Positions 54,064-64,000 of a DNA stretch of 64,000 nucleotides are shown in pieces. Origin of the DNA: Bathymodiolus brooksi (Eukaryota; Mollusca; Bivalvia; Mytilida; Modiolidae); NCBI GenBank assembly GCA_963680875.1, contig OY804575.1:108837005-108901004 (forward strand). Reading direction: 5' to 3'. The notes under the pieces were generated by a model. The model had not been told where the DNA came from. It did not search any database and worked only from the letters and a program-made list of their open reading frames with translations. A program made the translations under genes and the position numbers. The first letter of the stretch is position 1. Every line of letters starts with the position of its first letter.

Positions 54064-54900
54064 TGCACAGTCTTCTAAAAAAAAAATCAGACCACAAGCC
54101 AACCGGGCCAGTAAACCATGAAAATTCACAAGCCCAAATTTTATTTTGCTGGCCCGAATAGAAATTAGTAATTTTTCAAATTTGGGGGTGAGCTTCTGTT
54201 TGTTTTTTATTATGCTGTTTTTATGTTTAAATTAACAAATCATTTTTACAAACACAATTTACCAGTCCAGTCACACATTATGGATACATAAGTTCATAGG
54301 CTTTCGGGAAAAGTAAATATCCTGCCTGCACTTTGTTTTCTGATGTCATCACTTGCATGTTTTAACAACTTGAGGATTTCCTAGCAGGGTCAGATTTATT
54401 CTTTAATGTAATATGTTTTACAAAATGGCATATTTTTCTTATTGCCTAATTCTTGCAATTTACACCGGCCTTAATATATTTGACCCCAAGCTGCAATCCG
54501 AAACCCAAGTGTTTTCTGGCTTCTCCATTTTCTTGTAAACACGGTCATATGACTTTATTGGAGATTTCCGGTCAAGATAAAAAATCTGAAACACAATGGG
54601 TGATGAAAAGTAATCTAAATGTAATCTGAAAGTAATCATGATTACATGATCAAAATGAATGTAATCTAAGAAATGGCCGATTACAGATTACATCCGATTA
54701 AATGAAAAAATGTAATTGATTACCCCATGTCTGTCAGGGTGCCTACTGCCATAATCTGATATGGTTTTTTTAAAGTTTTTAAGCAATGTTCATCAAAGAA
54801 GAAAATAAAATTTGAAAGTTGGTTTCATGTACACAAGTATAATTTGAAGCACTATCTTGAATAAGGAGTTGGGGAAGTGTATAATATTAAATTTTACAAT

Positions 54901-54939
<39 letters not shown>

Positions 54940-57391
54940 GCAATGTGTATTTCATTTATATATTCCAGGTATCATTTAAAGCAATATGATCAGTTAAAAT
55001 GAATGTGAAAAGCTTAAAAAATTTACGTATAGTAAATCATACTGCTACAAAAAAAATGTACTTACCTTAACTTATTTTTAGAACAAACTATTTCCATGAA
55101 ATTATGTGACCTATTTCACATGTTCTGCTGATTTGTATGCACAAAAAACAAAGATCACAACTACTACTAGTGAACGACAAAGCTATTATAATCAAAACAA
55201 TTTTATTATTTTAATGAAGTTTAATAGAAACAATGTAGGCATTGAAGAGAATTTCCAGGTTTCTAGTTTTACCACATTCGGGTTGAATAATCTTATGTCC
55301 ACGAACATGTGACACTACCGTAATAATTCAATCTACATGTATCTGTCCGTTTCCTTCTTCCAGCTTGTTTGAAATTTATGAGTCCTTTTTTGTTCATACC
55401 GCCGCCTGGCATCTTAAATTTCTGCTGCTGATCTCTTTAGCGGCGGCAGCTTTTTACCTTCGATAAATTTTATGAAAAAAGCAAAACCGATGTTTGTCCT
55501 TGTTAAAATAATTATTCAATGTCAAATTGGATGTTTATATCAACAAAAAATGCATGTGTCATCAAACGTTTCAAAGACCAAGTAAATCTTTCGGAACCTC
55601 TCTATTGGATGAGTCTGGACTTACCTGTACAATTCAGTAGCATATGCGGTTCTCCAAAACATGGAGATATTTACGACTGCAAATTTTCCTTTCTTGGAGG
55701 GCACAATTGTTTATCTTTATTTAAAAAATAATTGAAACAGCAGCTTCACAAAACTTTCAATGACTGAAACAAAAATAATTACCACTTCTCAGACAAAAAA
55801 TGCACAAGCCAGACAGACTTCTGGTTTTGGGATTTTTACAAGCCCGAGACCAATTTTACTGCAGTGCCTGAAATGGACGGTCGCCCAGTCACCAAATGTG
55901 ACTAATATCTTATTCGGGCGACCAAAAGCTGCTCCAAATTAGGTAGTCACTGGCCCAACAAAAAACGTTTGGGCAATTGCCTAAAAGACCGTTAAAAATT
56001 GTTGTTTTACCGAAACCGGACATATTTTACTGTAACTTCAACGGTAGATAACTCTTCTGTTCTAATCGAAAATGGTTTGTTACGAGCCCAGCGATTAGTC
56101 CAAATACATTTTTGTAGCCAATGAATACACAACTAATGTAATTTACTGTTCTCCCCAATTATGTATTTTTATCGAGCCAATCAATACACGTTTTTTACAC
56201 GTTTTCATGTAATACACAAGTATTCACTAAATATTAGAAAAGAAACGTGTTTTTTTGTTTCTTTATGATTTAATTATTAAAATTGTTAAAAATCACGGAC
56301 GAAGTGGAAAGTTGTGAACAATAAAGAGAATTCTGTCAACTTATAATGTTTGCGATCTGGTATCTTCCACGATTCGGAAATTTATTCATTCAATCTGCTG
56401 CAAAATGTACATGTACGAATTTCATTTTACAGAAATCGGAAACTTTTTTGTGTCAATCCTTAGGTAATCATTGAAAAACTTTTCCCCAACAATGGAGAGA
56501 AAATCCTTGACAGTTGACAGTTGTCAAACTACGGAAACGATCTGGCCTGTCACTTTTAAACTTTTCATAGTTCATGTACACAGCTACATTTTAATGACAA
56601 TTGGGAGTGGTTTTCTTTTTTAGAACCAGAACTTTTGTTTACAAATTAAAAAATAACAGGAAAAGTTAACAGTTGTTTATATAACAGAAAATGACAGCAC
56701 TGTTTGTTATTTCAACAAAGTGAGATACTTAGTTGGAATGAATAACCAACTAACATTACCCCGAACTGAGAAGTTATTTTACTTTAAAATCACTTCTTCA
56801 TAGTGAATTGAAACAAGTGATGTCACTCTTCACTCTGGGGAGTGCAAGAGCGGTCCTTGTAGTGGCATTAGTCTACTCTTTTCCAGATGTCTTTAATGTG
56901 ATCATGGCATTGATCTCCCCTTACACAAACCAGCCTTTTATTGTCCCCATCCGATGGACTAGCATTGTTTCTTAAGACGACCCTAGCCAATGGCGTCAAG
57001 GTTGTCAAAAACGTTATAACAAGTAAATTCAGGTTTCATTCGATAGCAATATATGCATTGGGGTGTTTTTTTCAATTTCAGCTGCACACCTGTACCTACC
57101 CAAATTATCTTGAAGAGACTCCCCCCCTCGTGAGACTTGTGAAAGAATGAATTTTAATGTTATTGATAAAAAACAATTAATCTGAAAACTGTTTATATAT
57201 TGATATCTGATGTCTTTTTTTCATAAAAAAAATGTCATAAAATGTTTGGGCCACCATTATGCCATTTGGACCAGTGACTAATTTTTTACTGGCCCAAAAA
57301 AAATTTCAGGCCAGCCAAAGGCTGGCTCTCATTTCAGGCACTGTTACTGGCCTCGGGCACCAGACCACTGTCTAATTTCGAAGACTGTGCA
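54064..57391. mobile_element. 3.3-kb segment bounded by inverted repeats; interior not coding
   Basis: Left TGCACAGTCTTC and right GAAGACTGTGCA are exact inverted 12-mers. Similarity continues inward on both sides (AATCAGACCAC..., GGGCCAGTAA on the left; TTAGAC.GTGGTCTG, GGCCAGTAA on the right, reversed). Related GGCCCA/GCCAG phrases recur at 55755-55990 and 57240-57350. No target duplication is visible. A (TA)n of about 30 bases lies at 54904-54934. Open frames are 60-70 codons without domains. Confidence 0.5.
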
Positions 57392-58199
57392 AAAGAAATC
57401 CAATATGGTGGCCACTGCAGGGCTTGACATTTAACAGAGGGCTCTATGGAAAAAGGAATCTTATATTTTTCTCAGAAACTGCAAATATTATTGAACTCAA
57501 AATGTACACAAAGGTCGTCCCTTACAAATTTGTTTTTTATGTGAAGAGGAAGCTCCTTAAGCTTATTGTATATCCAATAATGTGCCAGTTTATATAAATG
57601 ATAATCAAGTGAGAAATGCCGGTTCATGTGAGCCTCTGGTTTTAAAATTTATACCAGGATGTGACGGTCAATAAAATCTTTTATTAGGAGCTGGACTAAT
57701 ATAATATATTTGTTTTTAAATGGCTTAACTTGCACAGGCAGTGTACCTCCATTCTATATCTGTCTTAGTTAGCATAAGTTAGGTTTTTAAAAGAAGAAAA
57801 AGAAAATAAATTTCTTCATTTGTTATCTTGTAGATTTATGGTGATGGATATTAGACATACAAGAAAGAGAAGATGGACATTGTCACCAGAAAAAAAGACT
57901 GCAAGGTAAAAATTTAAAACTTTTTAACTCCCTTCACATAAAGAACTACATGATGTATATATGTCAACCATTATGGCTTCCTTGTAATAGGTATGTCACA
58001 TGACGCCATTTTGATATCGGATTTCAAGAACATTAAAATAAAATCTCATTTTCATATGTCCGTATCTTTGAAATTTGAAAAAAGTAGATAGAAAAAAAAT
58101 AGATGTGGTGAAACACTGTACCCCCCTGTGTATTTGTGTCTATTTTCATAGCCTTTTATGGTTTTAACAGATTTTGCTCAGTATTTAAAAAATACCGTT
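57392..58199. other. Upstream region of the large gene
   Basis: AT-rich; apart from the possible exon at 57835 and the CpG-richer part from 58200, nothing is recognised. Confidence 0.4.
57835..57902 (+). other. Possible short exon (unassigned)
   Basis: Bounded by TTATCTTGTAG and AAG|GTAAAAA, with an ATG-led open frame reading MVMDIRHTRKRRWTLSPEKK. It would end in phase 2, which does not join in frame to 60931, so it is not simply the start of the large gene. It may be a 5' exon of another transcript or a chance arrangement. Confidence 0.25.
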
Positions 58200-58610
58200 C
58201 ACACGTACATTGAAATCTATCGTGACGTTCGGTTCAAATTTTACGTCTTCGCGCTGGAATCACTGGATTTCGCGGCTCCGTCGCAACGTGAGCCACTCGT
58301 CATTTGCAATAAGGATGCAGCTCATTTGAAAGCCGCGGTTTCGAACTTTTAGGTGATATAGTTTTCGTTTAATTTTTCCGATTTTTTACGGGTTTAAAAT
58401 CGATTATTATTCAAGATTCGATTTTTTCAAACGGTTCCCGACTGAATATTTCTTTGAAAAGTATGCCATTCGAAAGCTGAGATATTTTTCTTCAAAGTTC
58501 AATTGGAAATTCGAAACTAAATATGCTGGCTCACAATGCGAAATTGACCTTTATGACGTATATCCGTAACTAAAGACGCCAGAAAGTTTAACGTCATATA
58601 TATATATAGA
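58200..58610 (+). promoter_or_regulatory. CpG-richer upstream region and TATA-like run before the large gene
   Basis: Between 58200 and 58580 CpG dinucleotides are clearly more frequent than in the surrounding AT-rich DNA (for example GTGACGTTCGGTTC and TCTTCGCGCTGG). An alternating TA run lies at 58596-58608. This is consistent with a promoter, but no start site can be proved from sequence. A 64-codon open frame here is not considered coding. Confidence 0.3.
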
Positions 58611-58616
58611 CTGAAC

Positions 58617-58698
58617 ATGGAACGTCGTCAATTGTTAGCTTTAAGTGGTTGGAGCGAGGAATATTTACATGATTTGATCAATAAAAAGATAAAATCAG
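58617..58698 (+). CDS. Exon 1 of the large coiled-coil / RNase H-like gene
   Basis: 27 codons plus one base, starting MERRQLLALSGWSEEYLHDL. The start was chosen because it is the first ATG of an open stretch that ends in a good donor (CAG|GTAAGA), and its phase fits exon 2 exactly. A TATATATATATA run sits 7-20 bases upstream of the ATG. If that run were the TATA box the leader would be almost absent, so a 5' UTR exon upstream is possible. Confidence 0.7.
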
Positions 58699-61600
58699 GT
58701 AAGATTTTAATTGTTTAAGAAATGATTCAAAGAAAGATTGGATGGTCTCATGTCTTTATAAATGGGACCTGCCCCCCCCCAACTTTCTCTCCTTTTATAT
58801 TTTTTGTTGTTGCTAAAATAACCCTCCCTTCTTGCCTGGGACATTTGGGATGGGGGCAATATAGAAAAGTGATTATATAGGAGAAGTGCTGCTCAAATTT
58901 TTTTTAGAATTGGACTTAAGTTTTTTTTTCCAGTGAATTCCAAAAAGCTCCCTTCTGGTCTGGCCTGGCACATTTGGGATAGGGGCAATATAGAAAAGTG
59001 ATTATATAGGAGAAGTGCTGCTCAAATTTTTTTTAGAATTGGACTTCTTCTTTGGTTACGGAAAACCATCAACGTACTGATGTTTACTTTCCGGCGCATG
59101 CCTGGTAAAATGTTTTCAAATTTATAAAAATTTTCAGAACATAGATAATTTATTTGATATAATTGTTATTTTATTTTTTAGTTTTATATTATCAGTTTTT
59201 ACAATTTTTCTTTTAATTTAGGATTTTTACAATTTTTTTTATTTTTTATTTTTCATTTATTAAGATAAAAACATGATTTCTGTTTATTTTATTCTGTGTG
59301 GATAAGTATCAAGGAGCACATTGTGAGTGAGTGCACCCTTGAAGGATTCTGTAGTGGTGTTTTTGGTTATGTCAGGGGATAATTTGTTCCAGTCTTTAAT
59401 GGTTTGACAAAAGAAAGAAAATTTATAACTGTCTTTATTGCATTGGATTTGTCTGTAGGAGTCTTTTCGGGAAGATCTTGTCGTAGACTGGCTCTGAAGT
59501 AATATATTTTGTGTAGGGATAGCGATATTTTCATTTATTACTTTGTGAAACATTATGAGCCTAGTTCTTAGTCGGCGTTCTTGTAGAGTTTGCCAATTCA
59601 TGGTGTTTAACATCTCAGACACACTGCTGGTGTTATGATGTCTGTTGCATGTATACCTGGCTGCCCGTCGCTGTACCTTTTCTAGCGAGTTGATGTTTTC
59701 GTTTGTGTGAGGATCCCAAACAGTGCAGCAGTATTCTAATTTGGGTCTTATTAGGGTTTGATATGCTCGTTCTTTTATCGTTTGTGATTGTACTTTTAGA
59801 TTTCTTCTGATAAAACATAATGATTTGTTTGCTTTGGCGGCAGTTTGTTGGATGTGGGTGTTCCATTTTAGGTCTGTTGAGATTGTGACACCTAGATATT
59901 TTGCGTGTTGAACAGATTCTAATATATGGCCATGCATGTTATAGTAAAAGTGGATTGGATTTCTCTTGGTTGTTATATTCATGATGTTACACTTGTCTGG
60001 GTGAAATGACATGAGCCAGTCTTGTTCCCATTTTATGGCAGCTTCGAGATCTTCTTGGAGCTTGAGGCAGTCGCTTTGTGATTTGATTTGTCGATAGATC
60101 ATACTGTCATCTGCAAAAAGTCGGATACGGCTATGTTTGATGTATTCAGGGAGGTCGTTAATGTAGATTAGAAAAAGTATTGGTCCCAGAACTGTACCCT
60201 GTGGGACACCGGATGTGACTGGTATTTTTGATGATGTCGTATTTTCTAAAAGTACTGTTTGAGTTCTGTTTGAGAGAAAAGATTTAACCCAGTTTATGAT
60301 TTGTTCTGATATGCCAAAGTATTTCATTTTGTACAGCAGTCTTTTGTGTGGTACCTTGTCGAAAGCTTTTGCGAAGTCCATTATTATCAAATCTGTTTGT
60401 ATATTTTTGTCATTGTTTTGTGATAAATCATGTATTAAAGAAATTATTTGCGACTCACATGATCGTTTTGCCCTAAATCCATGCTGTAATTCATAACTTA
60501 GTTTTTTTTTTCAGTGAATTCCAAAAAAGGGTTACCTATATGTATACAAACCATAGATATAAACTATTGTTGCTATTTTTACACATTTTTTGTGTCTCTT
60601 CACTCAGATTCACATAAGAAATATTAATTGAGTCACCGCTCAACAGAATATTACAAAACTTTATTACATAGTGCCATTGTCTGTGCACCACCTTTTCTAT
60701 CTTTTTATCAAACATATTTCTTTGGTTTCCCATAGAAAAACATGGACTTAACCATATGACGGCAGATAATACACATCTTCTGAGGAAGAAATACAAATCA
60801 TTATCTTTAGTTTTGAAATATGAGAATTGTATATTTTCTATAATTTAATTGAATAATCTTTGAACTGTATCAAAAAAAATTTTGCTCTTGTCATAAACAT
60901 GATAAAGTAAGCTTTAATTTTTTTTTCCAGGTGTACAGTTTATCACCAATGCACAATATGCAGTTATCTTCGCAACCCTACAAGAAATGGACTGCCCTTT
61001 ATATGCCACCCTAGAAGATGTCTTGCGTAACTGTATGCCAGCTGTCATCATTCCAAAGAAATGGGCCAACGTCACGAGAAGTGTATTGAATAAAATCAAT
61101 AAAAATCATAATGTAAATGATGTTGTTCATCAGTTAACAACCAAGGAAAATTCTGAACATATTTCCCATGACAATTACTTGGGGAAAGTCTGTGACTGTT
61201 TAGGAATTAATAAATCAACTTTGATGTTCCCGCCTACAAATATGGCCAAAACTCTTTTGACTGTTGAAGCTTTTTATGAAATTTGCTTATTTAAAAACCT
61301 TTATGGACATTCGTGGGGTGATGTTGCAAAATGGATAAACCATATGATTCCTGAAGGCATGAAGTTGAACAAAAACCAAGTTCTGTACATGCATAAAAAA
61401 ATCAAAGACAACTTTCATTCATATATGAAAAATCGCAAGCATGAAGAACTGAATACTTTCAAATCCTGTAAATTTTTTAAGTATGTTAACAGTATTTTAC
61501 AACCAAAATCCAAAATGACAGATATTGAGCGAAAAAATAAATCTTTAGGTAGTGTGTGTGTGAAACTTGATACAAATCAAAAACAAATTTTATGTGAAAA

Positions 61601-64000
61601 CCAACAGTTAAATTTGGAAAATGAAGCACTACGAGAAAAAATTTGTGAACAAAAGGGAAACCTTACAGAATTTGAATTGGACTTGCTGTGGAAAAACAAA
61701 GAACTCAAAAAGCTGAGATTGACTAAAAGAAAAAATGAGACACTACAACATGAGAATCAATCATTAAAGGAAAATATAACTTTCATAAAAAAGGAAAATT
61801 TCTATAAGCGACTAAGGAGAAAACAGAGCAAAATTGAAAGAAAAGAAAGAGAAATAAAAGATAAAAACAAAGCTATAACCAAAGAAAACAAGGATTTAAA
61901 AATCAGAGCAAGAACTCTGGAGACAAATATTGTTGACAAAAGAACTGAAAACAAAGTGAAAATGCACAAAATATCAAACAGATGTTCTCATGCCAAGAAA
62001 ATAAACAAGAAACTAAAACAGAAACTGCACAATAAAAATGTAGAAATGGAAAATAAACAATATGAAAATTTAAATCTTATAAAACAAATAAAAGCTGCAA
62101 ATGAACAAATAAATATTTTTGAATCTGAAGCAAATAATGAACACTTTTCAACAAAGGATGGGCCAAGATATTCTGATGATATGAGAACATGTATTATGGA
62201 TCTCCAAGGTAGTGATATTCCAGCAAACAAAATTTCAAATGTAATTAATGTTGTTAGTAATACCTTATTTTACCGTAATCCATCTGATCTACCATGCAGA
62301 AGTACTATTTCAAATATCTGTGATGAGGGGCATGTTTTGGCTAAACAACATATAAGTGAGACATTGGCAAACTGTCAACAATTTGACATTTTCTCAGATG
62401 GAACATGCCGTGAAGGGAAAAAAATACTAGATTTAGGGGTTCATACTCTTACTGGTACACTATCTCTAGGATTCAAATCAGTGGCTAAAGAAAATTCTGA
62501 GACTGTTGCAGAAACAATTAAAGAAACACTGAAAGAGTTTGCTGAATTAGAACACATACCTATAAACAAACTATTAGTACAACTCACATCAATGATGAGT
62601 GACCGATCAAGCGTGATGAAGAAAACAAATGCAATAATTGATGATTGGCGAACCTTAAAATTGTCAGAAGATCTAAATGAAACTGAAATAAAGAAATTAA
62701 ACTTTTTTTACTGTGCTGCACATGTTCTTTTAGGTTTTCATAACGAAATTACAAAATCTTTAAAAGAATTAGCGAAACAAGGCCACTCCATCGGAAGAGA
62801 TGCTCTCCCTAAATTTTCTCGTTTCAAGCACAATTCAGAACCATCTGCCATACGCTTAATAAGAACTTCTTCTGAGGTATTTGGTCCACGTGGAGATGAG
62901 AAGAATGGTGCCAGGCAACAGTGGCTAGCATATCTATCACTTAAAAACAAATCTTCAAAAATAATAAACTATAGAGGGAATAGGTTTAACAATTTGTTCA
63001 CTGGTGCTGTTGCTACTTTATACCATTCAGAAGATATGATTGATTTTATATCTAACTATTTAGACAGTCCAAATGACAAACTTTTATCAGTTCTTGCTGA
63101 CATTAAATGTTCTGATGTTCTCTCTCGTGTGTCTGCAATTGCCTTGGCATCAATGATATTTGCTGAGCCTTTTTGGAATGTTATTAACAGTGATGAACAT
63201 TACCTTGATCTTTACAAATTTATCATACCATTACGAGACCGATTAGAGCTATGTTCAAGGGAAATCAATATATTTGACAATGAAGTTATTCCAAATCTGT
63301 ATGAACAATATCCACATGAAATTATTCAACAGGTGTTTGACAAGGCAAAAGTGCTTCCTAAAACTATTGAAAATTTTAAAATAATATGTTCATCCATGCT
63401 GACTGTTGTTAAAAGGCAACTGAGTGATCATCTGGAATCTGGAACATATGGTGTAGCTCCTGAACCAGATCTGAAATCCAGAACATCACATAGCAAATTA
63501 ACAAATATTGCTGCTGAAAATTTATTTGGAGACTTAGACTTTTGTCTTAAGCGCAAACCAAATGCATCTTTGAGACATCATTCGGCAATAAATATGCTTA
63601 AACGTAACAAAACAATAAAATGGTTAAAAACTAAATCAGAAAATTCCAGAAAACTTTTGCTTTCTAAAGCCAGGAAAAGTGCTAAAATCTTGAAATTAAA
63701 AGAAATTACACATGAACAAAATGTATTAGAAGCAAGGAAAAAGCAGTTACAGGACACAAAACGAAAAAAACAACAACTTCAACAAAAGAAAGAGAACGAA
63801 TTAAATACAATTAAACGGAATGTAAAGTTGATGGGTGGTTTAGTAAGATCCAGTAAAGATATTGACAGTTTAATAAAATCTTGCAAAAGTATCAGGTCTA
63901 AGAAAGAAAAACTTAGATATCAAATACAATATTGTAAACATTTTATGAATTTAAACATTGAAAAGTCAGATATTTTGTGGCAAAACACTGTTAACCAAAT
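58617..64000 (+). CDS. Large coiled-coil protein with hAT/RNase H-like transposase region, two exons, runs off the window
   Basis: Exon 1 is 58617-58698, from ATG to the donor GTAAGA. Exon 2 starts at 60931 after a TTTTTTTTTCCAG acceptor. The phase-1 junction (G+GT) opens directly into a frame without a stop for 3070 bases, to the window end. At least 1050 residues: 1-230 mixed, with SGWSEEYLHDLI at the start; 231-434 a highly charged Lys/Glu/Asn coiled coil; about 505-900 a region with FDIFSDGT (D517), SMMSDR (D585), CAAH (C622/H625), RGNRFN and NIAAENLFGDLDF (E890); then a Lys/Gln-rich coil from about 935. The D, D, CxxH, E order matches the hAT-type RNase H transposase layout, but no DNA-binding zinc finger is seen. 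It may be a transposase or a domesticated derivative. That the gene is real is well supported; the function is inference. The intron carries a LINE and duplicated segments. Confidence 0.8.
58834..59048 (+). repeat. Tandem duplication of about 130 bp in the intron
   Basis: A block beginning CCTGGGACATTTGGGAT and ending GAATTGGACTT occurs at 58836-58917 and again at 58967-59048, with only a few differences. The LINE is inserted directly after the second copy. Confidence 0.8.
59049..60500 (-). mobile_element. 5'-truncated non-LTR retrotransposon (LINE) inserted in the intron of the large gene
   Basis: The minus-strand insertion interrupts a GGACTT/AAGTTTTTTTTTTCAG host context, whose uninterrupted relative is still present at 58913-58934. 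It carries an intact reverse-transcriptase frame and an A-rich 3' UTR (59160-59280). It starts abruptly inside the RT domain at about 60500, as expected from aborted target-primed reverse transcription. The frame is undamaged, so the insertion is probably recent. Confidence 0.75.
59284..60500 (-). CDS. Reverse transcriptase, C-terminal two thirds (jockey/CR1-type LINE), uninterrupted frame
   Basis: The ATG-initiated part is 368 residues from 60390, but the same frame continues upstream to about 60500 with YELQHGFRAKRSCESQI, so the ATG is not the real start. RT motifs in order: GFR; LIIMDFAKAFDKVPHKRL (motif A, catalytic Asp); TSGVPQGTVLGPILFLIYIN (motif B); RLFADDSMIY (FADD, motif C); KCNIMNITTK; HAKYLGVTISTDLKW; RRAARYTCNR; then a thumb/tail region ending DTYPHRIK and a stop. 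The endonuclease and the first RT motifs are lost by 5' truncation. No frameshift or stop is present, unlike the other LINE copies in this window. Confidence 0.85.
60931..64000 (+). CDS. Exon 2 of the large gene, partial at the window end
   Basis: A 3.07-kb open reading frame with no interruption, very unusual against the stop-rich AT background here. There is no stop before 64000. The single long exon and A-rich codon use (many AAA, AAT, GAA) resemble a transposable-element gene rather than the split host gene upstream. Confidence 0.85.

Noticed and set aside
57835..57902. Exon joined directly to 60931 as the true start of the large gene
   Set aside because: Phase 2 at 57902 would put the 60931 exon in the wrong frame; the exon at 58617 fits exactly.

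Overview
Eukaryotic, AT-rich, intron-containing and very repeat-dense DNA. The best fit is a bivalve mollusc nuclear genome, possibly a mussel. This rests on the repeat families present: a tRNA-derived SINE ending in a GTGGCGTTAAACACCATAA-type tail, Penelope-like reverse transcriptases with a YIDDVLSLNNS motif, two non-LTR retrotransposons, hAT and Tc1-like DNA transposons, and many minisatellites. There are no bacterial signals such as operons or ribosome binding sites. The taxon call is inference from recognised families, not from a search.

Host gene. One ordinary cellular gene can be assembled from the sequence. It is a small secreted Reeler (reelin N-terminal) domain protein on the + strand with exons at 28335-28518, 37510-37664, 44907-45001 and 47506-47716, and a possible 12-base first coding exon at 28089-28100. 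Every junction has AG/GT borders and compatible phase, and AATAAA follows at 47808. The predicted product is about 218 residues with a signal peptide, one Reeler domain and a hydrophobic, GPI-signal-like C-terminus. Its introns hold most of the mobile elements in the middle of the window.

Large gene at the right edge. From 58617 to beyond 64000 a two-exon + strand gene encodes at least 1050 residues: an N-terminal region, a long charged coiled coil, a region with a hAT/RNase H-like arrangement of D, D, CxxH and E, and a second lysine-rich coil. Its single intron contains a fairly young, 5'-truncated non-LTR retrotransposon (59049-60500, minus). It is the best candidate here for something poorly described.

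Layout. 1-8800: minisatellites of 42 and 22 bp, SINE pieces and AT-rich DNA. 8800-11180: broken DIRS/Ngaro-type gag-like gene, direct repeats, structured DNA and a 45-bp minisatellite. 11200-17600: Penelope-like remnants, a short inverted-repeat element, and two tRNA-headed repeats in opposite orientation. 18400-22750: a 41-bp satellite split by a 2.8-kb insertion at TTAA that carries a zinc-finger exon. 22750-28090: SINEs with clear target-site duplications and a foldback. 28090-47720: the Reeler gene, whose introns contain a TTAA-type element, a LINE with a nested SINE, a hAT element with terminal repeats, a 50-bp minisatellite, a 3.9-kb Tc1-like element with a nested insertion, and more SINEs. 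47720-57400: SINE nested in a Penelope-like element, a degraded long-period satellite, foldbacks, and a 3.3-kb repeat-bounded segment. 57400-64000: the large gene and its upstream region.

Many long open frames in the window are tandem repeats whose period is a multiple of three, or arms of inverted repeats, and are not treated as genes.
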